Assembly: GCA_016875195.1 (NCBI GenBank)
Contig: VGRY01000043.1
Location: 1 to 36,545, forward strand
Reading direction: 5' to 3'
DNA: 36,545 nt
Source of the DNA: Deltaproteobacteria bacterium
Lineage (GTDB): Bacteria; Desulfobacterota; BSN033; UBA1163
How positions within the stretch are numbered: the first letter of the stretch is position 1; the number at the start of each line of letters is the position of its first letter. The position numbers were made by a program, and so were the translations under genes. Positions 7,975 to 16,118 of this stretch are shown here, in pieces. Below the pieces are notes generated by a model. That model was not told the DNA's origin and ran no database searches. It saw only the letters and a list, made by a program, of their open reading frames with translations.

Positions 7975-8187
7975 ATGCCTAAAATAGTAGCCCAGATTCC
8001 GGACGAAATTTACAAGAATATTAACGACGAGGTCAGGCTCGGGATATTTTCTGATACATCGGAAGCAGTTATTTCAGCACTCAAAAAGGCTTATGCCCGC
8101 AAAAGTAGATCATTCCTTAGATGGCTGATGAGAAAAGAAAGTATCACGGAATCTGAATTGTTAAAAGAACTTGAGAGAATTCGGTAA
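7975..8187 (+). CDS. Orphan ParD/CopG-like antitoxin
   Basis: A 70-residue protein: MPKIVAQIPDEIYKNINDEV opens a ribbon-helix-helix-like fold, then FSDTSEAVISALKKAY gives the second helix, resembling ParD-type antitoxins. A strong AAGGAGGTGTGAA site precedes the ATG. No full toxin follows. Instead an 11-codon frame opens on the stop (8187-8222) and ends, which may be a truncated partner. It could also be a free regulator. Confidence 0.6.
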   Translation: MPKIVAQIPDEIYKNINDEVRLGIFSDTSEAVISALKKAYARKSRSFLRWLMRKESITESELLKELERIR

Positions 8188-8222
8188 TGACCGCCGGGGA
8201 GTTTCTTCAAAAAATTAGATGA
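8187..8222 (+). pseudogene. Stunted frame overlapping the orphan antitoxin
   Basis: An ATG overlapping the antitoxin stop (TAATG) opens the frame MTAGEFLQKIR and ends at a TGA after 11 codons. The coupling geometry is that of a toxin partner, but only a stub remains. No similarity can be claimed from 11 residues. Confidence 0.2.
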
Positions 8223-8349
8223 CAATATTTGAACTTCGTAACAATCCGAATAAACTCATCCTCCTTCTGAATCCCAACCCTCTCTTAGACCATAACTGCT
8301 TAGCAATTCTGTTGATTCAACACAGGCATGTAAGGGGAGAGAATAAATA

Positions 8350-8895
8350 ATGAAAAGTGGAGATATTCATTTGGAGAGATTGTCTGTTAAACGATTGAAT
8401 CGTATTCTGGCTATGCTTCTTTCAGAGATGAAGGATCTGACGGATGAGGGGAGGGATTTTCCCATTCGCTGGAACATCATGCACATGTATTCGACCTCCC
8501 AGCTTGCAAAGCTATTGGCCATCCATAGAGGGATCGACCCGGACCTAGCCGGGATTGCTGCGGCGCTTCATGATATCGGTGTGGTCATGACCAAAAAGCA
8601 CGAAGGTCATGCTGAAGCCGCCATCCCCTATGTTTACGAATTCATAGAAAGATACAATCGAGAATCAAGCGGGAAACTTTCCCGGGTGACGCAAGAAGAG
8701 ATTGAGACCATCGTAAAAACCATTGTACAACATAGCGATAAAGAGTTAACTTCTGACGATCCTTTTGTAGAGCTTTTAAGGGATGTGGATTCCATAGATG
8801 CCTATCTCCATGGAGTGGAGATCGGAGGAGGACGCCTCGAAAGATGCGAGAAGGTGATGAAAGAACTTGGAATCAATGGGCCCTATGGACAGTGA
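8350..8895 (+). CDS. HD-domain phosphohydrolase
   Basis: A 181-residue HD-superfamily protein with the metal-binding set H45, H74-D75 (ALHDIG), H84/H87, H128 and D147 in the expected order. HD proteins hydrolyse phosphate esters of nucleotides and related compounds; the substrate is not deducible. The ATG follows GGGGAGAGAATAAATA. The NUDIX gene starts eight bases after its stop, so the two are likely cotranscribed and may act in nucleotide clean-up. Confidence 0.8.
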   Translation: MKSGDIHLERLSVKRLNRILAMLLSEMKDLTDEGRDFPIRWNIMHMYSTSQLAKLLAIHRGIDPDLAGIAAALHDIGVVMTKKHEGHAEAAIPYVYEFIERYNRESSGKLSRVTQEEIETIVKTIVQHSDKELTSDDPFVELLRDVDSIDAYLHGVEIGGGRLERCEKVMKELGINGPYGQ

Positions 8896-8903
8896 GGTAA
8901 CAA

Positions 8904-9473
8904 TTGATGATGAAAAGGGTAGATAAAGAATTGATCTGGTGTGGTAAGGTTTACGACTTTAATAGTCACCACGTTCTTCTCCCTAACGGGAAGAAGACTG
9001 AGATCGGGGTGATTCACCATCCCGGATCGTCGGCGATCATACCTGTTTTTGAAGATGGGGCCGTCACATTAGTCTACCAGCACCGCACTGCAGTGGATAA
9101 AGATATCTATGAGCTCCCATCCGGGAGTCTGCTCCCTGGTGAAGATCCATTGGCATGTGCCAAAAGAGAGCTCCAGGAAGAGTGCGGATTGGTAGGTAGT
9201 CAATTTGAGAAAATCGGAGAGCTTCTTATTGCTCCGTGGTATAGTGATGAACGAATTTATCTTTTTATAGCGACAGGGCTGGTACCGTGCGAACAGCATT
9301 TGGACGAAGATGAATTTCTAACCCCTCATCGCTTCACGTTTGATCATGCCCTATCGATGGTCGAAAAGGGTGAGATTCAGGACGCTACCACGATCATAGG
9401 GCTGAAGATGGCTTACTCCATATGGAAGAAGAAGGTTTCGAAAACTCCCCAACCCAATCATGGATCTCCCTGA
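8904..9473 (+). CDS. NUDIX hydrolase, ADP-ribose pyrophosphatase-like
   Basis: A 189-residue NUDIX enzyme. The box fits the consensus exactly: G-x5-E-x7-RELQEECGL within PSGSLLPGEDPLACAKRE and the residues after it. The upstream PVFEDGAVTLVYQHR and ELPSG elements are typical of ADP-ribose pyrophosphatases, which split ADP-ribose into AMP and ribose-5-phosphate. A second ATG directly follows the first. It is paired with the HD gene upstream. Confidence 0.85.
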   Translation: MMMKRVDKELIWCGKVYDFNSHHVLLPNGKKTEIGVIHHPGSSAIIPVFEDGAVTLVYQHRTAVDKDIYELPSGSLLPGEDPLACAKRELQEECGLVGSQFEKIGELLIAPWYSDERIYLFIATGLVPCEQHLDEDEFLTPHRFTFDHALSMVEKGEIQDATTIIGLKMAYSIWKKKVSKTPQPNHGSP

Positions 9474-9657
9474 AATTCTGAAATCTCCCTTTGGGCCCTG
9501 ATGATGTTCCCGCAGTACAATTTTGTCGAGTGGATTCAATTCACTTAAATATATAACCCTGGATTATGAAAAATATGAAAATTATTAGTTTGACTCATAT
9601 AAAGGGACGTTTTATAAATCTCCAAATATTATTCATCCAAGAAAGGAGAAAGAAGAG

Positions 9658-10530
9658 ATGGCAGATGATCAATGGGGAGATCAATATGATCAGACGGGGA
9701 GGGAGCCGTTCCACTGGCAAACCTCGATTGCCTACAAGACGGCAGATAAGATTGTCCTGAGGGGATACGATACGACGGAGATGGCTGAAAAGGGATGGAG
9801 CTTTGCGGCAGCCGTCTTTTTGCTGTTCCAGGGAAGGCTTCCAAAGATTAACGAAGAGAAGATGCTTAACTTCTTTATGGTGGAATTCATGGAACATGCC
9901 ATGTCCCCTTCGACGCTGACTGCAAGATGCTGCGCCTCCGGAAGGCCGGCCCTCAATGCAGCCATTGCAGCAGGCATCATGACCTTCGGCGAGGCTCACG
10001 GTCCCGGACATCTGCACGGGATCATGGTCCACAAATACATGGACATGGGTGAGAAAAACGGATGGACCCTCGCGCAGATCGCCGAGCAGTTGGTCAAGGA
10101 TCACAAAGGGAAGAACATCATGGGCCTGGGACAGCCCCAGCATATCCATGGCGATCCGAGAGCGATCCGGATCATGAAGATGGCAAGAGACCTGGGAGTT
10201 GCCGGAAAGTTCCACGATTTGCAGATCGAAATCGAGAAAGCATTCGAGAAGATCAATGGAAAGAAGGTCTGGACCAACGTGATCGGCGGTGGCAACTCGG
10301 TTTTTATGGACCTGGGATTCAGTCCACTGGCTGCCTGGGCCATTGGAGTTCTCTGCCGCGGATTCAGCTGTGGAGCTCATGCCATTGAAGAGATGACCCG
10401 GGAAAAGGCCTGGAGGGCATCACGGACGACGAAGATGATCAATCTTCTCGATCTCTCCATCCAGGGTCCCAAATATTATGATGGCCCTGGGGACAGGCCG
10501 GTCCCGAAACCAGAAGATCGGAAGGAATAA
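9658..10530 (+). CDS. Citrate-synthase/citryl-CoA-lyase-fold protein, divergent active site
   Basis: A 290-residue protein of the citrate synthase superfamily, about the length of short citryl-CoA-lyase-like forms. The histidine matching His274 of pig citrate synthase is kept as H114 in GEAHGPGHLHG. By alignment from memory, His320 falls on Q159 (GLGQPQHIHGDPRA) and Asp375 on I209 (NVIGGG, where relatives read N-V/I-D). H162 and H164 could substitute. Ordinary citrate synthase chemistry is therefore doubtful; a different acyl-CoA ligation, lyase or binding role is possible. A GAAAGGAG site precedes the ATG. It is followed 204 bases later by the acylating aldehyde dehydrogenase, with which it may act on the same acyl-CoA. 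Confidence 0.75.
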   Translation: MADDQWGDQYDQTGREPFHWQTSIAYKTADKIVLRGYDTTEMAEKGWSFAAAVFLLFQGRLPKINEEKMLNFFMVEFMEHAMSPSTLTARCCASGRPALNAAIAAGIMTFGEAHGPGHLHGIMVHKYMDMGEKNGWTLAQIAEQLVKDHKGKNIMGLGQPQHIHGDPRAIRIMKMARDLGVAGKFHDLQIEIEKAFEKINGKKVWTNVIGGGNSVFMDLGFSPLAAWAIGVLCRGFSCGAHAIEEMTREKAWRASRTTKMINLLDLSIQGPKYYDGPGDRPVPKPEDRKE

Positions 10531-10566
10531 GTTTTTGGGTTAAGGTTGGGATTACGAGGTTTGTTT

Positions 10567-10608
10567 GAACAATGAACAATGAACAATGAACGATGAACAA
10601 TGAACCAT
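10567..10608. repeat. Tandem heptamer repeat GAACAAT x6
   Basis: Six consecutive 7-base units read GAACAAT, GAACAAT, GAACAAT, GAACGAT, GAACAAT and GAACCAT. Inverted relatives (TTGTTC, CGTTCAC, CGTTCATC) follow at about 10629-10661, so the region can fold back. It separates the citrate-synthase-like gene from the aldehyde dehydrogenase. Confidence 0.7.
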
Positions 10609-10734
10609 AAACAAATAGCAACAATTTTATTGTTCGTCGTTCACCGTTTAACGTTCATCGTAATGACGATACGGGCATCCTTACCGTAACCGTTTAACGA
10701 AATACAAGTCTTTACAAAAAGGAGGTTAATCAAT

Positions 10735-12135
10735 ATGCCACAAGACCATAAGGACGATATTCAGGAGATGTACAAAAGGGCGAAGAAGGCGTTTGAGATC
10801 GTCGAGTACTGGCCCCAGGAAAAAGTTGACGAGATGTGTGCAGCGGTAGGCTGGGAATGGCAGAAGGATGAAAATGTAAAGGCCATGGCTAAGGCTGCTG
10901 TGGATGAAGGTCTCATCGGTGTCTATGAAGATAAGATCAGTAAGATCAGGAGTAAGGTGCGAGGAACGATCAATGACTTCAAGGGAGTAAAGACCTGCGG
11001 GCTGGTCCGGGAAGACAAGAAAAGGGGAATCAAGGTCTATGCCAAACCCATGGGTGTGGTGGCCAATGTTGTTCCAATGACCAATCCCGAAGGAACGGTC
11101 TGTACCATCGGCCTCAGTCTTTTAAAGACCCGGAATGCCATGATCTGCTCCCCCCATCCAAGAACCAAACAGTGTTCTTATATGGCGGTTGAAATTGCGC
11201 GAAAGGCCCTTAAAAAGATTGATGCCCCTGAGGATCTGTTCCAATGCATCCAATATCCCTCAAACGAAAAGACACAGGAATTGATGAAGAACGTAGACTT
11301 TGTCATGGCAACAGGCGGAGCCGCCCTGATTAAAGTAGTTTATGCAGCCGGCAAACCAGCCCATACCGTTGGGGCGGGAAATGTCGTTTCGATTGTTGAT
11401 GATTCAGCAGACCTTCCTGCAGCCGCCAATAAGATCATGCGTTCAAAGACAGCAAACAATTCCACGTCCTGTTCGTCAGAAAATGCAGTCGCTATTTACG
11501 AACCCATTTACGACAAATTTATGGACCTCTTGAAGAAGGAGAGCGGATACCTCTGCACGACCGAGGAGCGCGAGAAACTGAGAAAGGCGCTCTGGCCTGA
11601 TGGAAAGACGATCAATCGAGACATTTTTGGGAGATCCGTCCCCATTATTGCTGAAGCCGCTGGAATCAAGCCTCCCGCTGGAACAAAATTCCTAATGGTC
11701 ATGGGTGAAAAGATCGGGCGTGAGGACAGATTCTCCGGTGAGAAGTTGAGTCTTGTTCTGACTGTATGGAAATGGAATGATTTTAACGAAATGATCAATC
11801 GTCTGGAAAAGATTCTTGAGTTCTCTGGAATCGGCCATTCTGTTTCCCTCCACTCCAACCGGGTAGAGAGAATGGAAGAGCTTGCCATCCGGGCAAAAGT
11901 AGGACGAGTGGAGTGCAATATGCCTCACTGTCTGGTCAATACGGGAAGCTGGTACAATGGCCAGATCTGGACCGAAAGTCTCGGCTGTGGGACCTGGGCA
12001 GGCAACATGAGTAGTGAAAATATCAATTACAGGAATTTCCTCAACTATACCTGGCTATCGGTTCCTGTGGAAGAATATATGCCCCCGGACGAAGAACTCT
12101 TTGGAGACTTTTTCAAGAAGTGGGGAAAGGATTAA
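10735..12135 (+). CDS. CoA-acylating aldehyde dehydrogenase, SauS-like
   Basis: A 466-residue aldehyde dehydrogenase that should oxidise an aldehyde to an acyl-CoA with NAD(P)+ and CoA. The catalytic cysteine is C246 in NNSTSCSSEN. The TNPEGT motif near 116-121 and GAGN at 213-216 are typical of acylating forms such as acetaldehyde and sulfoacetaldehyde (SauS) dehydrogenases. A strong AAAGGAGG site gives the start. Neighbours (aminotransferases, phosphonatase-like HAD, importer) suggest the aldehyde comes from a deaminated amine: acetaldehyde after C-P cleavage, or sulfoacetaldehyde. Which one cannot be settled here. The SauS resemblance is from motif recall, so the subclass is less sure than the family. 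Confidence 0.85.
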   Translation: MPQDHKDDIQEMYKRAKKAFEIVEYWPQEKVDEMCAAVGWEWQKDENVKAMAKAAVDEGLIGVYEDKISKIRSKVRGTINDFKGVKTCGLVREDKKRGIKVYAKPMGVVANVVPMTNPEGTVCTIGLSLLKTRNAMICSPHPRTKQCSYMAVEIARKALKKIDAPEDLFQCIQYPSNEKTQELMKNVDFVMATGGAALIKVVYAAGKPAHTVGAGNVVSIVDDSADLPAAANKIMRSKTANNSTSCSSENAVAIYEPIYDKFMDLLKKESGYLCTTEEREKLRKALWPDGKTINRDIFGRSVPIIAEAAGIKPPAGTKFLMVMGEKIGREDRFSGEKLSLVLTVWKWNDFNEMINRLEKILEFSGIGHSVSLHSNRVERMEELAIRAKVGRVECNMPHCLVNTGSWYNGQIWTESLGCGTWAGNMSSENINYRNFLNYTWLSVPVEEYMPPDEELFGDFFKKWGKD

Positions 12136-12168
12136 TGTTTACAAGGGGGCTATGTAGTATTCGTATGA

Positions 12169-12338
12169 AAAGGGGGAGACGCTGTCGAGCTCCAAAGATT
12201 TAGAATGCGGGTCGTTTAGATGATGGGAAATCGTCGCTCGTATAAAATCGAATTTTTTCATACGTTTGGCATGTCCGAATATGAACAGTAAAAGGTTCCT
12301 GCTCTAAATCTTTTCCACCCGACAGCGTCTCCCCCTTT
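12169..12338. repeat. 170-bp inverted-repeat element
   Basis: AAAGGGGGAGACGCTGTCG (12169-12187) is perfectly complementary to 12320-12338. After a symmetric 6x6 mismatch, 12194-12204 pairs perfectly with 12303-12313. The result is a 30-bp paired stem closing a ~98-base loop. A competing 10-bp pairing joins 12162-12171 to 12255-12264. It lies between the convergent aldehyde dehydrogenase and LysR genes. It could be a MITE-like element or a two-way terminator. Confidence 0.7.
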
Positions 12339-12402
12339 CAAAGGGGCGATTTTTCATATTATGGTATAGTTTTTAGAGATGGGCGGGGAAGCAGGAGATG
12401 TT

Positions 12403-13311
12403 TTATGCAGACAATTCCTTTTTAAACTCTGAGGTCCATTGATTGACCATACTGATAAACATCTGGAAAGGTTGAGAGAGATATTTTTCCTTGTGGTAGA
12501 TGAGATAAAATTTTCGTATCAAGGCTGGATCAATGAGGGGGACCGATTTTAGTTTTTTTCTTTTTACTTCCTCTTTAACCACATGTTCTGAAATGAGGGA
12601 AAGGCCGATTCCCTCTTCGACCGCTCTTTTGATGGCTTCATTGTTGGAAAGCTCCAGGGGAATCGAAACAGAGATGTTATGCCGCTTGATAAATCCATCA
12701 ACGATCTCACGTGAGGCAGAGCCCCTTTCGTGCATGACGATGGACTGCCCATCCAATTGACGAGGCTCCAGAAGCCTTTTCTTAGCCAAGGGATGGGTTG
12801 AGGGAACGATGAGGACGAGTCTATCTTCTAATATCTCCTGGGCTAATAATTTTTTATGCTCGATGGGGTAAGAGATGAACCCCATATCGTTTTCCAATTT
12901 GACCGTGTTTTCGACGATCTCCTGATTGGGAAAGATATTGACGGAGATGCGAATCTTTGGATATTTTTTCCTGAAAAGGTTAATGATAAAGGGAAGATAG
13001 TAAGCGCCGAAGCTCTCGCTCGCATGGATCCGGAGGCGGCCGCTTTTGCGCTGTTGAAAATCGCGAAGGCTCTCTTCAGCCTGACTTTCGAACTGAAAAA
13101 TTTTATCTGCAAAATCGAAGAGGACTTCTCCGGCATCGGTGGGGACCATCTTTTTTCCGAATCGGTTTAGAAGTTTTACTCCATAAGTAGCCTGGAGTTG
13201 CTGAATCTGTTTTGTCACAGCAGGCTGGGTGATATAGAGGGCATCGGCTGCAGCGCTGAGGCTCCCATATTTCACGGCGAAATAGAAAGATTTGAGTTGA
13301 TGGAAGTTCAT
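12403..13311 (-). CDS. LysR-family transcriptional regulator
   Basis: A 302-residue LysR protein. The winged helix-turn-helix spans residues 1-60 (MNFHQLKSFYFAVKYGSLSA, then AAADALYITQPAVTKQIQQL), and the periplasmic-binding-like effector domain fills about 90-295. The overall form recalls CysL/CbbR-type members. It is transcribed away from the HAD-aminotransferase-importer genes, the classical layout for a LysR activator of a divergent operon. A 17-bp perfect palindrome 34 bases before its start is the likely operator. The effector is unknown but probably a pathway intermediate. Confidence 0.9.
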   Translation of the reverse strand: MNFHQLKSFYFAVKYGSLSAAADALYITQPAVTKQIQQLQATYGVKLLNRFGKKMVPTDAGEVLFDFADKIFQFESQAEESLRDFQQRKSGRLRIHASESFGAYYLPFIINLFRKKYPKIRISVNIFPNQEIVENTVKLENDMGFISYPIEHKKLLAQEILEDRLVLIVPSTHPLAKKRLLEPRQLDGQSIVMHERGSASREIVDGFIKRHNISVSIPLELSNNEAIKRAVEEGIGLSLISEHVVKEEVKRKKLKSVPLIDPALIRKFYLIYHKEKYLSQPFQMFISMVNQWTSEFKKELSA

Positions 13312-13345
13312 TTTTATGAAGAATAGTTATGGGAAAGAAAAAGTT

Positions 13346-13362
13346 TATTACTTTAAGTAATA
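13346..13362. promoter_or_regulatory. LysR operator candidate (T-N11-A palindrome)
   Basis: TATTACTTTAAGTAATA is a perfect 17-base palindrome around a single central T. It contains the T-N11-A spacing typical of LysR boxes (T13348 to A13360). It lies 34 bases upstream of the LysR start in the divergent region. Confidence 0.6.
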
Positions 13363-13424
13363 TAGAATAAGCCCGGATAAAATTCAACATGAAGATAAAA
13401 GTAACCAGTTCATGATATTTTTAT

Positions 13425-13508
13425 CCCCCTTTGGCAAAGGGGGACAAAGGGGGATTTTAAAATACATTTGAAAAATCTCCCCGTACCCCTCTTTGCCAAA
13501 GAGGGGGT
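13425..13508. repeat. Pair of C/G-tract palindromes
   Basis: CCCCCTTTGGCAAAGGGGG (13425-13443) is a perfect hairpin. A second palindrome with core CCCCTCTTTGCCAAAGAGGGG follows within 13484-13508. They match the repeat at 279-304 and lie in the leader of the HAD gene, where they could influence transcription. Confidence 0.65.
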
Positions 13509-13566
13509 ATAAAAATATATTCGTACTCAAACCAATAATTGATGGGTTAAAGACGGAGGAACTTTC

Positions 13567-14295
13567 ATGGGAAAAATAAGCATGGTCATGTTCGATCTTT
13601 CGGGGACAACCGTTTATGACGACACCGGAGTGAGGGATTGCCTTTACCAGGCAGCCCAGGAGTTCAAGCTAAAGACCACCCCAGAGGAGATTCTTTATCA
13701 TATGGGGACGAATAAGATTCATCTCTATCAGTTTCTCATCGCCAGGGAAATGGGACGCAAGATTGAGATCGAGGACTTTGAGAAGATCAAAGACCCTGAA
13801 ACATATGAACAAGCCAAAAAGGTCTTCGATCGGTATCAGGAGATTATGCTTGAATATTACCGGAAACAGTGCAAAGAGGTTCCTGGAGCTTCGGATACGT
13901 TCAAATGGTGCCATGCGCATGGGATCAAAGTGGCGACGGATACGGGGTTTCACCGCTTGATCACCGATGCGATTATGGAGGGGTTGGGCTGGGTGAGGGA
14001 CGGCCTGGTGGATCTCTCAGTGGATGTAGAGCACATTCCCGGAGAGATCGGCCGGCCAGCCCCATTTATGATTTTCTATGCGATGACCCAGCTCAATATC
14101 CAGAGTGTCCATGAAGTGATTAAGATCGGAGATACGCCTGCGGATATGCTTGAGGGGCGAAATGCGGGATGCCGGGGAGTCATCGGTGTTCTCAGCGGTC
14201 CCCGACCGGTGACCGATTGGGGAAGGTACTGGCATACCCACGTGATTCCCAGCGTAGCCGATCTCCCAGAGTTGATCGAAAAGGAGTTCTTGTAG
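13567..14295 (+). CDS. Phosphonatase-like HAD hydrolase
   Basis: A 242-residue HAD-superfamily protein closest in motifs to phosphonoacetaldehyde hydrolase (PhnX) and the phosphonatase-like group. The nucleophile is D10 in FDLSGTTV. The usual second aspartate is replaced by S12, just as PhnX has alanine there. K50 in HMGTNKIH sits where PhnX has its Schiff-base lysine (MGLLK). The third motif GDTPADMLEGRNAG closely resembles PhnX. PhnX cleaves phosphonoacetaldehyde to acetaldehyde and phosphate. The lysine and neighbours support an aldehyde substrate, but the exact one is unproven. A GGAGG site precedes the ATG. Confidence 0.8.
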   Translation: MGKISMVMFDLSGTTVYDDTGVRDCLYQAAQEFKLKTTPEEILYHMGTNKIHLYQFLIAREMGRKIEIEDFEKIKDPETYEQAKKVFDRYQEIMLEYYRKQCKEVPGASDTFKWCHAHGIKVATDTGFHRLITDAIMEGLGWVRDGLVDLSVDVEHIPGEIGRPAPFMIFYAMTQLNIQSVHEVIKIGDTPADMLEGRNAGCRGVIGVLSGPRPVTDWGRYWHTHVIPSVADLPELIEKEFL

Positions 14296-14348
14296 GAACT
14301 AAAAGGCAATATTGATGAGGTCGTAAAAGTCGGAAAAGAAAAAATGTC

Positions 14349-14412
14349 ATGCTGAACTTGGTTCAGCATCTCGATTTGTCCAATGGATGAGACCCTGAAA
14401 CAAGTTCAGGGT
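14349..14412. repeat. Two dispersed hairpin repeats (CTGAA-AC--GTTCAG type)
   Basis: Perfect or near-perfect palindromes lie at 14349-14369 (ATGCTGAACTTGGTTCAGCA plus T) and 14392-14412 (ACCCTGAAACAAGTTCAGGG plus T). The same pairwise arrangement recurs at 17415-17479. Confidence 0.75.
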
Positions 14413-14500
14413 GACAACTCTTATCTGTGGAATCGTTTCCTAATCAGTGTAATCAGGGATTTCTGAACCTATTCAGAAATCACGAAAAAGGAGGTAGCAG

Positions 14501-15841
14501 ATGGATCCCTTGAAAGTAGCACAAAACGAAAAGAAGTATGTCTTTCATACCTGGACAGCCCAGAAAGATTTCAAACCCTTTATTATCACGGGGGGAGAGG
14601 GGGCGGTTTTCTGGGATGACAAAGGGAAGAGGTATCTCGATTTTTCTTCCCAGCTCTTCAATGTGAATGCAGGGCACCAGCATCCCAAGATCATCGAAGC
14701 GATCAAAGAGGAGACAGAGAAGATCTGTTATGTGGCTCCCGGGTTTGCAAACGAGACCCGAGCAGAACTGTGCCGGATGATTGCAGAGATCACTCCGGGT
14801 GATTTGGTTAAAAGCTTTCTCTCCTGCGGAGGGGGAGTGGCCAATGAGAACGCCATCAAGATGGCGAAAGCCTTTACAGGAAGGTCGAAGATCATTTCCA
14901 GGTGGCGGTCGTTCCATGGAGCAACCTACGGTGCCTTGTCCATTACAGGAGACCCGAGAAGGCTGGCCAATGAGCCAGGGATTCCGGGGACCATCCGGGT
15001 GTGGGATCCCTTCTGTTACCGTTGTTTCTTTGGCAAGACCTACCCGGAGTGCAATGTTTTTTGCGCTGATCAGATCCGAGAGGTGATTGAAGTGGAGGGG
15101 CCCAAGGAGGTAGCGGCCATCATCGTCGAACCGATCACCGGCAGCAACTGCCGGATCGTGCCTCCGGATGGCTATATGCAGCGGCTGCGAAAGATCTGCG
15201 ATGAGTACGGAGTCCTGTTGATTGCCGATGAGGTCATGACCGGTTTTGGAAGGACGGGAAAGTGGTTTGCCTGCGACCACTGGAATGTTGTGCCGGATAT
15301 TATGACGCTTGCCAAGGGGATCAATGGAGCCTATCTGCCCCTTGGAGCGACTGTCGTACGGGAAGAGATCGCCGATTATTTTGAGGACCATATGTATTAT
15401 GGCGGATTGACTCAGTTTGGAAACCCGATTGCCTGCGCCGCAGGCATTGCTTCAATTAAGGTATATAAAGAAGAAGGGATGATCGAGAATTCCCGGATCC
15501 TGGGAAAGAAGTTAATGGCTACCCTTGAAAAGATGAAAGAGAAACACTCCAGCATTGGCGATGTCCGGGGATTAGGCCTCTTTGCCGGTATTGAATTTGT
15601 CAAGGATAAGAAGACCCGGGAACCTTTGGTTCCGTGGACAGTGGAGACCTATGAGAAGAAGGATCCCAGCATCGCTGCTGTGTTGAACTATTGCAAGGAG
15701 AACGGAGTTTCGGGTTATTCCCGGTGGAATGTGATCTTTGTCGCGCCTCCTCTCTGCATCACGGAAGAGCAGTTGATGGAGGGATTGTCCGTCATTGATA
15801 AAGCTTGCACTATTGTGGATCAAGCCGTTTCCAAGAAATAG
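14501..15841 (+). CDS. Class III aminotransferase, taurine/omega-amino-acid:pyruvate type
   Basis: A 446-residue PLP aminotransferase of class III. The PLP lysine is K272 (TLAKGINGAYLPLG) and D243 (IADEVMTGFGRTG) contacts the cofactor ring. The opening FHTWTAQKDFKP and LDFSSQLFNVNAGHQHP recall taurine:pyruvate-type enzymes. A cysteine-rich insert (C172, C175, C184, C188) is common in this subgroup. It would move the amino group of an omega-amino acid, or of taurine or an aminophosphonate, to pyruvate or 2-oxoglutarate and release an aldehyde. That aldehyde fits the HAD and dehydrogenase next door. AAAGGAGG precedes the ATG. Fold and class are firm; the substrate is inferred. Confidence 0.88.
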   Translation: MDPLKVAQNEKKYVFHTWTAQKDFKPFIITGGEGAVFWDDKGKRYLDFSSQLFNVNAGHQHPKIIEAIKEETEKICYVAPGFANETRAELCRMIAEITPGDLVKSFLSCGGGVANENAIKMAKAFTGRSKIISRWRSFHGATYGALSITGDPRRLANEPGIPGTIRVWDPFCYRCFFGKTYPECNVFCADQIREVIEVEGPKEVAAIIVEPITGSNCRIVPPDGYMQRLRKICDEYGVLLIADEVMTGFGRTGKWFACDHWNVVPDIMTLAKGINGAYLPLGATVVREEIADYFEDHMYYGGLTQFGNPIACAAGIASIKVYKEEGMIENSRILGKKLMATLEKMKEKHSSIGDVRGLGLFAGIEFVKDKKTREPLVPWTVETYEKKDPSIAAVLNYCKENGVSGYSRWNVIFVAPPLCITEEQLMEGLSVIDKACTIVDQAVSKK

Positions 15842-15944
15842 AGAGTTCTGTATCAATTTTAGGGCTTTGAAGTCGGCAAGCTACTTGGTTCCGTAAGAGT
15901 AGAATTAAATCGGGTATCAGGTGACCAGGACATCAGTGTGCAGG

Positions 15945-16062
15945 AGATCAGGAAATCAGGAAACCAGGAAACCAGGAAACCAGGAAACCAGATGAGAACT
16001 TTTTAAACAGCCTGATATTCTGATATCCTGATTCCCACTTCCTGATCATCTGATATTCTGAT
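15945..16062. repeat. Tandem AGGAAACC octamers with facing inverted units
   Basis: Four to five AGGAAACC/AGGAAATC units occupy about 15949-15992. Units reading CCTGAT or CTGATATT on the same strand follow at about 16011-16062. The two sets are complementary (ATCAGG versus CCTGAT), so the block can form a large imperfect hairpin between the two aminotransferase genes. Confidence 0.65.
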
Positions 16063-16118
16063 AACCGTTTCAAAGGATTACCCTACTACAATGATTCGGT
16101 CATAGAGGAGGTCAAAAG

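Noticed and set aside
9595..10380. 261-residue minus-strand frame opposite the citrate-synthase-like gene
   Set aside because: Its composition is that of an antisense shadow and the plus-strand protein has clear family motifs and a ribosome site.
10567..10661. CRISPR array
   Set aside because: Units are 7 bases with no spacers and no cas genes are present.
14480..15391. 303-residue minus-strand frame opposite an aminotransferase
   Set aside because: It is antisense to a complete class III aminotransferase; no domain or ribosome site was recognised.
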